DNA of 5,410 nucleotides from an uncultured Lachnospiraceae bacterium. Its GTDB lineage: Bacteria; Bacillota; Clostridia; Lachnospirales; Lachnospiraceae. The position numbers and the translations under genes are program-made. This document shows, piece after piece, positions 1-5,410 of the stretch. The first letter of the stretch is position 1, and the number at the start of each line of letters is the position of its first letter. The notes beneath the pieces are model-generated. The model made no database searches. It had not been told where the DNA came from and saw only the letters and a list, made by a program, of their open reading frames with translations. The stretch lies in the NCBI GenBank assembly GCA_902783445.1, contig CACZQX010000202.1, positions 1 to 5,410 on the forward strand, given 5' to 3'.

Positions 1-261
1 AAGGGCCATACCACAGCTGGATGTGGCCGTTAATGTTCTTGCACCCGCAGCGCTTGCGCCTACAGCCGCACTCATGGATGAATGCTCGCTTTCAACCGGG
101 ATAAATTCCGTGTCAATTTCGCCGTTTGCGATATATGTTGAAACATATTGAGGAATTTCCGTAGACGGAGTAATCGGGAAGGCAGGCATTACATCCGGAT
201 TGATTTGTTTTATTGCGTAGGAAACGGCTTCGTTTCCCGACATACGTTCTCTGATAGCCAT
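1..261 (-). CDS. porA: 2-oxoacid:ferredoxin oxidoreductase alpha subunit, N-terminal part (PorA-like)
   Basis: Only the first 87 codons are present; the gene runs off the left edge. The protein is the alpha subunit of a four-subunit 2-oxoacid:ferredoxin oxidoreductase, a cytoplasmic enzyme that oxidatively decarboxylates pyruvate (or a related 2-oxoacid) to an acyl-CoA and reduces ferredoxin. The visible part is the start of the family's pyrimidine-binding (domain I) region: an opening MSGNEAVSYA, then FPITPSTEI (about residues 28-36), FIPVESEHSSMSAAVGAS (about 53-70) and TATSSCGMAL (about 78-87). The start is fixed by translational coupling: the TAA of porD and this ATG share one base (TAATG), and an AAGGAGGG ribosome binding site lies inside the end of porD. 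The last motif has Cys where I would expect Gln in many relatives. The substrate (pyruvate or a branched-chain 2-oxoacid) cannot be settled from this fragment; porA is my best label from the operon. Confidence 0.9.
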   Translation of the reverse strand, partial: MAIRERMSGNEAVSYAIKQINPDVMPAFPITPSTEIPQYVSTYIANGEIDTEFIPVESEHSSMSAAVGASAAGARTLTATSSCGMAL

Positions 262-563
262 TATTTACCCTCCTTCATTGTGATTGCATCAAACGGGCAT
301 GCTTTTGCGCAAATGCCGCAGCCCTTGCAATAGTCGTATAAAAAGTCGCCACGTTTGCCGTCTTTAACGGGAATGGAAGAATCCGGACAGACCGGAGCAC
401 AAAGCAAGCATTGTTTGCATTTATCCGCATGAAAAACAGGAGTATTGGTTCGCCATTCACCTGTATGGAACTGCTTTGAAGTACCGCCGTTAAAAACTTT
501 AAGACCTTCGGTAAGATCTGTGTAGGGACTTTCAAGATTGATTTTTGAAATATCTGTTCTCAT
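261..563 (-). CDS. porD: 2-oxoacid:ferredoxin oxidoreductase delta subunit, 2x[4Fe-4S] ferredoxin (PorD-like)
   Basis: A 100-residue ferredoxin-like subunit that carries electrons from the thiamine-diphosphate catalytic site of the oxidoreductase to soluble ferredoxin. Two complete CxxCxxCxxxCP motifs are visible: Cys49, 52, 55, 59 and Cys79, 82, 85, 89. These are the ligands of two [4Fe-4S] clusters, as in the delta subunit of four-subunit POR/VOR enzymes. The roughly 45 residues before the first motif, including the WRTNTPVF stretch (37-44), are the usual delta-type extension that a plain bacterial ferredoxin lacks. The length is normal for the family. The start is supported by an AGAAAGG ribosome binding site about 8 nt upstream. 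The gene follows porG after a 108-nt gap that holds an inverted repeat and a promoter-like sequence, and it overlaps porA by one base. Nothing in it appears broken. Confidence 0.95.
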   Translation of the reverse strand: MRTDISKINLESPYTDLTEGLKVFNGGTSKQFHTGEWRTNTPVFHADKCKQCLLCAPVCPDSSIPVKDGKRGDFLYDYCKGCGICAKACPFDAITMKEGK

Positions 564-599
564 ATCTAAACCTTTCTGTGGATTATTTGTCTGATTTTG

Positions 600-628
600 A
601 CTATAAAATTCGACATCTGTTTAATCAA
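600..628 (-). promoter_or_regulatory. Possible internal promoter before porD-porA
   Basis: On the minus strand, TTGATT (623-628) and TATAGT (600-605) are separated by exactly 17 bases, a fair match to a sigma-A promoter. Transcription would start about 35 nt upstream of the porD start codon and leave its ribosome binding site intact. The -35 box and spacer overlap the inverted repeat at 611-637. AT-rich spacers give such matches by chance, so this is tentative. Confidence 0.4.
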
Positions 629-637
629 CAGATGTCG
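611..637 (-). promoter_or_regulatory. 11-bp perfect inverted repeat between porG and porD (operator, attenuator or processing hairpin)
   Basis: CGACATCTGTT (611-621) and its exact reverse complement AACAGATGTCG (627-637) flank a 5-base centre. As RNA in the por direction this is an 11-bp hairpin followed by AATTTTATAG, a poor U-tract, so it would be at most a weak terminator. As DNA, the palindrome covers the -35 region and spacer of a promoter-like sequence, which suits an operator. An mRNA stability or processing hairpin that sets porG expression apart from porDA is a third possibility. The repeat itself is certain; its role is open. Confidence 0.75.
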
Positions 638-671
638 CTAATTGTACTATTATAATAATATTTTATAAGAA

Positions 672-1277
672 TTATGCTACTGCTTTGACTTTGCGGCTTA
701 TTTCCTCAAGAGTCATTTTAAGTGCATTCATGTTGCCTTCGATTACTTCCGGCTTTGATGCGAATTTATGTTTATATGAATTAAGCATTTCATCAAGGAA
801 AACATCCTCATCCATAACGTTGCTTACGGCAACGGCTGTTGCAAGCATAGGAGAGTTAGGGTAGTTCTTGCCCAAAGCTTCCATTGAAATTCTCTTTGCA
901 TCTATTGTAACAATATTGCCTTCGAAACCGCCGAGTTTTTTAGCGACTTCGGAAGCATCCATTTTTGTGTTTACGATGATGGCACCGTCTTTTTTAAGAC
1001 CGGCCGTAACATCTACCGATTCCAACAAAGAATCGTCAACAACAACAACGTAATCAGGTCTGTAAATGTGAGAATGAACACGGATTTCGCCATCGCTTAT
1101 GCGGTTAAAGGCTGTGATAGGTGCGCCCATTCTTTCAGGACCGTATTCAGGGAAACCTTGAACATATTTACCTGTTTTAAAAGCAACATCGGCTAAAAGA
1201 AGAGCTGCTGTTTTAGCTCCCTGTCCGCCGCGACCATGCCATCTGATTTCAATATTGTTATTAGCTTTCTTATTCAT
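672..1277 (-). CDS. porG: 2-oxoacid:ferredoxin oxidoreductase gamma subunit (PorG-like)
   Basis: A 201-residue protein of the gamma subunit family (catalytic-domain type) of pyruvate/2-oxoacid:ferredoxin oxidoreductases, part of the cytoplasmic complex with PorD, PorA and PorB. The family hallmarks are near the N-terminus: RWHGRGGQGAKTA (residues 12-24), then GFPEYGPERMGAPI (41-54). The middle has the expected pattern of short hydrophobic strands (DYVVVVDDSLL, GAIIVNTK), and the C-terminal third contains NSPMLATAVAV. The length of about 200 residues is typical. An AAGGAG ribosome binding site (1282-1287) lies 4 nt before the ATG, and a strong extended -10 promoter is further upstream. It is the first gene of the por operon, with the order gamma, delta, alpha, then beta expected off the edge. 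The substrate is inferred as pyruvate; 2-oxoisovalerate enzymes have the same layout. Confidence 0.94.
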   Translation of the reverse strand: MNKKANNNIEIRWHGRGGQGAKTAALLLADVAFKTGKYVQGFPEYGPERMGAPITAFNRISDGEIRVHSHIYRPDYVVVVDDSLLESVDVTAGLKKDGAIIVNTKMDASEVAKKLGGFEGNIVTIDAKRISMEALGKNYPNSPMLATAVAVSNVMDEDVFLDEMLNSYKHKFASKPEVIEGNMNALKMTLEEISRKVKAVA

Positions 1278-1493
1278 ATTACTCCTTCTTTAGATGAATT
1301 CGTTTCATCTTCATGTTGAACAATTTCTCAAGTTGAGTCTTATTATATCAGCTGGAAAAAATTTGTAAATAATTTTAATGAAAAAATGTCAATTTTAAGA
1401 TGAAAATAATTCACTTAAAAGAAGCTTTGAATGAAAAGCACGGAAAATAGAGCAATTTAGGAGTCGGGTGATGAAAAATAGGGGAAAAACAAA
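1278..1493. other. Intergenic region between the por operon and the hsp20 unit
   Basis: This is the left part of the 388-nt gap between the outward-facing porG and hsp20 genes. Bases 1278-1369 hold the porG leader and promoter. I find nothing convincing in the AT-rich stretch 1370-1493: no ORF of useful length, no long repeat and no terminator. The two units are divergent, so no terminator is needed here. Confidence 0.6.
1342..1369 (-). promoter_or_regulatory. Promoter of the por operon
   Basis: On the minus strand, TTTACA (1364-1369; 5 of 6 matches to TTGACA) and a perfect TATAAT (1342-1347) are 16 bases apart. TG occurs one base before the -10 box, giving an extended -10 (TGA-TATAAT). Transcription would start near 1335, leaving a leader of about 58 nt before porG. 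I see no clear operator here. Confidence 0.7.
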
Positions 1494-1520
1494 TTAGCAC
1501 TCGCCTCTTGACAGTGCTAA
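1494..1520 (+). promoter_or_regulatory. CIRCE operator (HrcA binding site) of hsp20
   Basis: TTAGCACTC (1494-1502), nine bases, then CAGTGCTAA (1512-1520). The CIRCE consensus is TTAGCACTC-N9-GAGTGCTAA. The left arm is perfect, the spacing is exact, and the right arm matches at 8 of 9 positions (C for G at 1512). CIRCE is the operator of the heat-shock repressor HrcA. The mismatched base is also the fifth base of the TTGACA -35 box, so repressor binding would block RNA polymerase. hrcA itself is not in this window. Confidence 0.93.
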
Positions 1521-1536
1521 CAATATGTGCTATATA
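1508..1536 (+). promoter_or_regulatory. hsp20 promoter, overlapped by CIRCE
   Basis: A perfect TTGACA (1508-1513) is followed after 17 bases by TATATA (1531-1536), with TG one base before the -10 box (extended -10). This is a strong housekeeping sigma-A type promoter, which fits heat-shock control by a repressor rather than an alternative sigma factor. Transcription would start near 1543, giving a leader of about 120 nt. A TATAAT at 1535-1540 is also present but its 21-base spacing to the -35 box is too long. Confidence 0.82.
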
Positions 1537-1557
1537 TAATATATCAAATAGATATAG

Positions 1558-1632
1558 TCAAACAGATAAAACAAACATCTGCTTGAAAAAAACAAACAAT
1601 AGCCCGAGTCTTAAAGCGCTATGCTTTAAGAT
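1558..1632 (+). promoter_or_regulatory. Structured 5' leader of hsp20 (two predicted hairpins)
   Basis: Two stems are visible by eye. The first pairs 1558-1567 (TCAAACAGAT) with 1577-1586 (ATCTGCTTGA), 10 positions with one A-C mismatch and a 9-base loop. The second pairs 1610-1617 (CTTAAAGC) with 1623-1630 (GCTTTAAG), 8 perfect pairs around GCTAT, extendable by a U-A and a G-U pair to 1608-1632. Neither covers the ribosome binding site at 1651-1656, so this is not an obvious ROSE or fourU thermometer. An mRNA stability role is possible. Confidence 0.5.
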
Positions 1633-1665
1633 GAAGACGAATTTAAAGAAAAGGAGCGATGACCT

Positions 1666-2115
1666 ATGTTATTACCAAGAAAAAACAATTGTTACGTTGA
1701 CGACTTTTTTGCAGCACCTGCATTCTTTGATGACTTTTTCGGGGATGATTTCTTCGGAAATATGGGCAACAAAGAACTTTCAATGATGAAAACGGATATT
1801 AAGCACGAAGACGGTAAGTACAAACTTGAGGTTGAGCTGCCGGGATATAATAAAGAAGACATTACAGCAGAACTTAAGGACGGTAACTTAACAATAAGCG
1901 CCGTTACGAAAACAGAAGACGAGAAGAAAGACGAAAAAGGCAACTACTTACGTCGTGAAAGATATTTCGGAAGCTGCAAGAGAAGCTTCTATGTTGGCAA
2001 GGATGTTACCGAAAATGACATCAACGCCGGCTTTGAAAACGGCGTATTGAAGTTGGAATTTCCTGATAACCTTCAGAAGAAGGAAGACGAGAAGAAACTT
2101 ATTTCAATCGCATAA
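1666..2115 (+). CDS. hsp20: Small heat-shock protein, Hsp20/alpha-crystallin family
   Basis: A 149-residue ATP-independent holdase chaperone of the cytoplasm that binds unfolding proteins and keeps them soluble for refolding by DnaK and others. The alpha-crystallin domain spans about residues 41-134. It begins with MKTDIKHEDGKYKLEVELPGY (split here as MKTDIKHEDG at 41-50 and KYKLEVELPGY at 51-61), continues through KEDITAEL and LTISA, has the typical RRERYFGSCKRSFYVG (96-111), and ends with the A-x-x-x-N-GVLKLEFP motif (121-133). The C-terminus carries an I-x-I motif (Ile146-Ser-Ile148) used to link dimers into oligomers. The N-terminal arm is rich in Phe and Asp, with DDFF three times (12-15, 22-25, 27-30). 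The start is supported by AAGGAG (1651-1656), 9 nt upstream. The gene appears monocistronic: CIRCE-controlled promoter in front, intrinsic terminator behind. Family assignment is secure. Confidence 0.96.
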   Translation: MLLPRKNNCYVDDFFAAPAFFDDFFGDDFFGNMGNKELSMMKTDIKHEDGKYKLEVELPGYNKEDITAELKDGNLTISAVTKTEDEKKDEKGNYLRRERYFGSCKRSFYVGKDVTENDINAGFENGVLKLEFPDNLQKKEDEKKLISIA

Positions 2116-2165
2116 ATGAAAATATTTGGGGCATATGCCTTGAATTAAACGGCTTTTGATCCGAG

Positions 2166-2209
2166 GGCGGAAACCATGAACGAAAGATTTATGGCTTCCG
2201 CCTTTTTTT
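2166..2209 (+). terminator. Intrinsic terminator of hsp20
   Basis: GGCGGAAACCAT (2166-2177) pairs with ATGGCTTCCGCC (2191-2202), 11 of 12 positions, with a 13-base loop and seven T residues (2203-2209) directly after the stem. It lies 50 nt after the hsp20 stop codon and separates this unit from the next promoter at 2222. Confidence 0.92.
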
Positions 2210-2221
2210 GAACTTTAATTA

Positions 2222-2250
2222 TTGATAAAAGAAGCAAGATTTGTTAGAAT
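2222..2250 (+). promoter_or_regulatory. Promoter of the marR-like gene (and probably the pyr genes)
   Basis: TTGATA (2222-2227) and TAGAAT (2245-2250) are separated by exactly 17 bases, 5 of 6 matches in each box. Transcription would start near 2257, about 55 nt before the regulator gene. It follows closely after the hsp20 terminator. Downstream of the -10, CTTAA-GCT-TTAAG (2282-2294) is a small inverted repeat that could be an operator, but this is weak. Confidence 0.7.
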
Positions 2251-2311
2251 TAATAAGTAAATTATTTTAGATAAATTCATACTTAAGCTTTAAGCGAAAG
2301 GAAGTATCAGG

Positions 2312-2770
2312 ATGAAGTTAGTAGAGGCTTTTAATCGTGTTTATACGAAGTTTAAATTAAATTTCTACAAGCATGCATTTATGAATTTCGGGGACAGAGA
2401 GGCAACTCTTTCTACGGTTGAATCTTTTTGTATGGAAGTAATCTATGCTATGGATAAGCCTACGGTTAACGAATTTGCCAAATTTATCGATGTTTCATCA
2501 CCAAATGCGGCATACAAAGTTAATTGCCTTATTAAAAAAGGATATATAAACAGAGTTCAGTCTACAAAAGACAAGAGAGAGTTCCACTTGGAGGTTACGG
2601 AAAAATACCTCAAATACTACAACATGGGCTATGACTACGTTAAAACCGTTATGGCAAGAATGGAAAGAGTGCTTTCAAAAGAAGATGTGGAAACCCTTAA
2701 GCGAATTCTTAAGACCATGTCGGATGAAATGTATGAGGTTCCTTACTACAAAGATCCTGACATGAACTAA
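2312..2770 (+). CDS. MarR-family winged-helix transcriptional regulator
   Basis: A 152-residue protein, the usual MarR length, with no signal peptide or membrane segment. The winged helix-turn-helix covers about residues 34-103: a helix at LSTVESFCMEVIYAM (33-47), the HTH at TVNEFAKFIDVSSPNAAYKV (51-70) running into NCLIKKGYINRV (71-82), and a beta-wing with STKDKREFHLEVTEK (84-98) that contains the D-x-R typical of MarR wings. N- and C-terminal helices would form the dimer interface. An AAAGGAA ribosome binding site (2297-2302) precedes the ATG. It lies 68 nt upstream of pyrC on the same strand with only a weak hairpin between, and has its own promoter. Control of the downstream pyrimidine genes, or autoregulation, is an inference from position; the ligand and target are unknown. 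I do not recognise a named orthologue. Confidence 0.88.
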   Translation: MKLVEAFNRVYTKFKLNFYKHAFMNFGDREATLSTVESFCMEVIYAMDKPTVNEFAKFIDVSSPNAAYKVNCLIKKGYINRVQSTKDKREFHLEVTEKYLKYYNMGYDYVKTVMARMERVLSKEDVETLKRILKTMSDEMYEVPYYKDPDMN

Positions 2771-2788
2771 ATAAAAAGAAGTTTTAAA

Positions 2789-2816
2789 AAGATGTTTTCG
2801 CTTGCGGAAGCATCTT
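2789..2816 (+). terminator. Weak terminator or attenuator-like hairpin between marR and pyrC
   Basis: AAGATGTTTTCG (2789-2800) pairs with CGGAAGCATCTT (2805-2816): 12 continuous pairs including two G-U, with a four-base loop (CTTG). What follows, ATATTATG, is a poor U-tract, so termination would probably be partial. The stem ends only 22 nt before the pyrC start codon and 8 nt before its ribosome binding site, so it could also affect translation. The sequence does not resemble the conserved PyrR binding loop that I know from Bacillus pyr attenuators. Confidence 0.5.
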
Positions 2817-2838
2817 ATATTATGAAAGGAACCATATT

Positions 2839-4110
2839 ATGAAATTAATTATAAAAAATGGAAGATATATAAATCCCGCAACCGGAGCAGATGATATTTT
2901 GGACGTTTATGTTGAAGACGGACTTGTAAAAGAGGTCGCAAAAAACATAGAAAAAGACGCCGACAAAATTGAAGATGCTACCGGCTGTATTGTTATTCCG
3001 GGTCTTATTGATTTGCATACCCACCTTAGAGAACCGGGATTTGAGCATAAAGAGACTATAAAAAGCGGATGCGAGGCGGCTGCGGCGGGAGGATACACAA
3101 CAATTTGCGCAATGCCAAATACAAAGCCGGCTTGCGACAGTGCGGATACGGTAAAATATATTCTTGATAAAGCGGCGCAAGCGAAAGTAAATGTTTTGCC
3201 CATCGGTGCCGTAACAAAGGGCCAGCAAGGCAAAGAACTTGCGGACATTAAAGGCATGAAAGAAGCGGGAATTTGCGCTATTTCAGAAGACGGCAAATCC
3301 GTAATGGATGCGGCATTGTACAAAGAAGCCATGGAAATTGCCGCAAAAGAGAAACTTCCTGTTTTTGCTCATTGCGAAGAAATCACCATGGTTAAAGGCT
3401 GCGTGGTAAATGCCGGAAAATTGGCCGATGCCCTTGGAGTAGGGGGCGTTTCCAACGACGTGGAAGATGTGATTGCCACAAGAGACATAGGCTTAAGCCT
3501 TATGACAGGGGCAAGGCTTCATCTTTGCCATTGCTCAACAAAAGAATCGGTTAATTACATAAAAAAAGGAAAGGATGGGGGAGCGCTTCTTACGGCTGAG
3601 ATTTGCCCGCATCACTTCGTTTTGACGGAAGATATGGTGGATTTAAAGGATTCTAATTATAAGATGAATCCGCCGGTAAGGACAAGAGAGGATGTGGAAG
3701 CCTTGAAAAATGGCATAAAAGAAGGCATAATAGATGCGATTTCCACAGACCATGCTCCACATGCAAAAGATGAAAAAGACAAAGGCTTTTTAAATGCACC
3801 ATGCGGAATCGTAGGCCTGGAAACAGCCTTTGCTCTTTCCTATACATATCTTGTAAAGGAAGGTTATATCGACTTAAAACGCCTTGTTGAAATGATGAGC
3901 TGCAATCCGGCTAAAATTTTGGAGACGGACAAAGGCGATATAAGTGTGGGAAAGCCGGCAGATATTGCAATAATCGACATAGACAACGCTTATAAGATTG
4001 ACATAAATAAATTTCATTCAAAATCCAACAATTCACCATTTGACGGATATGAAGTATTTGGTAAAATAAAAAGAACAATCGTAAACGGAAATGTCGTTTA
4101 CGAAGCTTAA
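2839..4110 (+). CDS. pyrC: Dihydroorotase (PyrC, type I/B. subtilis-like)
   Basis: A 423-residue cytoplasmic zinc amidohydrolase that cyclises N-carbamoyl-L-aspartate to dihydroorotate, the third step of UMP synthesis. The expected metal ligands are all seen: His60 and His62 in DLHTHLREPG (58-67), Asp151 in SEDGKSV, His178 in FAHCEE, His231 in LCHCSTKES, and Asp304 in STDHAPH. Substrate-binding parts include Arg64, Asn94 in MPNTKP (92-97) and NPPVRT (277-282). The spacing and length fit the bacterial type I enzymes of about 425 residues. The C-terminal GKPADIAIID and KRTIVNGNVVYE are the usual small beta-domain of amidohydrolases. An AAAGGA ribosome binding site (2825-2830) lies 8 nt before the ATG. 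pyrF follows after 21 nt, so co-transcription is likely. All catalytic residues are present, so it should be active rather than a pseudo-dihydroorotase. Confidence 0.97.
   Translation: MKLIIKNGRYINPATGADDILDVYVEDGLVKEVAKNIEKDADKIEDATGCIVIPGLIDLHTHLREPGFEHKETIKSGCEAAAAGGYTTICAMPNTKPACDSADTVKYILDKAAQAKVNVLPIGAVTKGQQGKELADIKGMKEAGICAISEDGKSVMDAALYKEAMEIAAKEKLPVFAHCEEITMVKGCVVNAGKLADALGVGGVSNDVEDVIATRDIGLSLMTGARLHLCHCSTKESVNYIKKGKDGGALLTAEICPHHFVLTEDMVDLKDSNYKMNPPVRTREDVEALKNGIKEGIIDAISTDHAPHAKDEKDKGFLNAPCGIVGLETAFALSYTYLVKEGYIDLKRLVEMMSCNPAKILETDKGDISVGKPADIAIIDIDNAYKIDINKFHSKSNNSPFDGYEVFGKIKRTIVNGNVVYEA
4079..4103 (+). repeat. 9-bp perfect inverted repeat at the 3' end of pyrC
   Basis: TCGTAAACG (4079-4087) and CGTTTACGA (4095-4103) flank a seven-base loop, within the last codons of pyrC. 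No U-tract follows, so it is not a terminator. It lies 18 nt before the pyrF ribosome binding site and could be an mRNA processing or stability stem, or chance within the VNGNVVYEA coding stretch. Confidence 0.45.
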
Positions 4111-4131
4111 GCTTTAAATTAAGGAGAAATC

Positions 4132-5052
<921 letters not shown>

Positions 5053-5081
5053 TCATAAAAAACAGAAAGAATAAAGATATA

Positions 5082-5410
5082 ATGGAAAGAGTAAAAGTAA
5101 AGGTTTATAAACAGGATAAAATAAATGATGAACTTTACAGCATTTGCTTTGATGCTCCGACAATAGCAAAAGAAGCAAAGGCCGGTCAGTTCATTTCCGT
5201 TTATTCAAATGACAAATCAAGAATGCTTCCGAGACCTTTCGGTATTTGTGAAATAGACAAGGAAAATGGCAGAATTCGCATTGTTTACCGAATTGTAGGC
5301 GAAGGAACAAAAGAGTTTTCAAACTTTAAGCCCGGAGATGAGGTCTATATTATGGGTCCTCTGGGAAACGGCTTTAATTTAAAGGACAAAAAAGCGATTT
5401 TAATCGGTGG
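5082..5410 (+). CDS. pyrK: Dihydroorotate dehydrogenase B electron-transfer subunit, N-terminal part (PyrK)
   Basis: The first 109 codons (plus two bases) are present; the gene runs off the right edge. PyrK is the FAD and [2Fe-2S] subunit that passes electrons from PyrD to NAD+ in class 1B dihydroorotate dehydrogenase. The visible part is the ferredoxin-reductase-like FAD domain: GQFISVYS (35-42), the FAD-binding LPRPFGICE (49-57), IVYRIVGEGTKEF (67-79), GDEVYIMGPLGNGF (85-98) and the beginning of the NAD domain at AILIGG. The Cys ligands of the iron-sulfur cluster would lie beyond the edge. The ATG is the first in frame after pyrF; its ribosome binding site is weak (AGAAAGA, 5064-5070), unlike the others here. 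Related ferredoxin-NADP reductase subunits share this fold, but the position behind pyrC and pyrF supports PyrK. pyrD is expected next. Confidence 0.92.
   Translation, partial: MERVKVKVYKQDKINDELYSICFDAPTIAKEAKAGQFISVYSNDKSRMLPRPFGICEIDKENGRIRIVYRIVGEGTKEFSNFKPGDEVYIMGPLGNGFNLKDKKAILIG

Noticed and set aside
1471..1497. Eight-codon ORF (MKNRGKTN) with TAGGAG seven bases before the ATG, ending in the CIRCE element.
   Set aside because: It lies upstream of the hsp20 promoter, has no visible promoter of its own and is too short to separate from chance.
1508..1786. Open frame on the plus strand starting from TTG, overlapping the start of hsp20.
   Set aside because: Its start codon is the -35 box of the hsp20 promoter, it has no ribosome binding site, and it runs into hsp20 in another frame. 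The protein resembles nothing.
868..1943. Open frames opposite porG (868-1053, plus) and opposite hsp20 (1692-1943, minus).
   Set aside because: Both lie opposite well-supported genes; the low-complexity Ser-rich translation of the second is the complement of Lys/Glu/Asp-rich coding.
2130..2139. GGCATATGCC, a 10-bp perfect palindrome after hsp20.
   Set aside because: It has no loop, so it cannot form an ordinary RNA hairpin, and it lies between the stop codon and the terminator where no operator is expected. Probably chance.
2771..2838. A PyrR-type attenuator or a separate promoter in front of pyrC.
   Set aside because: I could not find the conserved PyrR binding loop. The only -10-like sequence (TATATT, 2816-2821) has no -35 partner at the right distance and would start transcription at the ribosome binding site.
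2845..3332. Two overlapping minus-strand open frames (2845-3228 and 2907-3332) opposite pyrC.
   Set aside because: They are antisense to a clear dihydroorotase with all its active-site motifs, and have no family resemblance or separate promoter.

Overview
The window looks like chromosomal DNA from a low-GC, anaerobic Firmicute, most likely a member of Clostridia. The reasons are a four-subunit ferredoxin-linked 2-oxoacid oxidoreductase, an HrcA-type CIRCE operator, a PyrK-type (class 1B) dihydroorotate dehydrogenase system, strong AAGGAG-type ribosome binding sites and AT-rich spacers. I cannot name a genus from the sequence. No mobile element, CRISPR array, rRNA or tRNA is visible.

Left part, minus strand (1277 to 1): the start of a porG-porD-porA operon (gamma, delta, and the beginning of alpha; beta would lie beyond the left edge). 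It encodes a pyruvate (or related 2-oxoacid):ferredoxin oxidoreductase. A good extended -10 promoter lies in front of porG. The porG-porD gap holds an 11-bp perfect inverted repeat that overlaps a second promoter-like sequence, so the operon may have an internal control point. porD and porA overlap by one base.

Middle, plus strand (about 1494 to 2209): a self-contained heat-shock unit. A CIRCE operator overlaps the -35 box of a near-consensus promoter, followed by a leader of about 120 nt with two predicted hairpins, a 149-residue Hsp20 small heat-shock protein, and an intrinsic terminator.

Right part, plus strand (about 2222 to the right edge): a MarR-family regulator with its own good promoter, then pyrC (dihydroorotase), pyrF (orotidine-5'-phosphate decarboxylase, long form) and the start of pyrK (electron-transfer subunit of dihydroorotate dehydrogenase B). 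These are steps of de novo UMP synthesis: PyrC closes the dihydroorotate ring, PyrK with PyrD oxidises it, and PyrF makes UMP. The regulator is the first gene of the run and only a weak hairpin separates it from pyrC, so it may be part of the pyrimidine operon.

Most of the window is ordinary core metabolism. The points most worth checking are regulatory: the CIRCE/-35 overlap and structured leader of hsp20, the palindrome inside the por operon, and the link between marR and the pyr genes.
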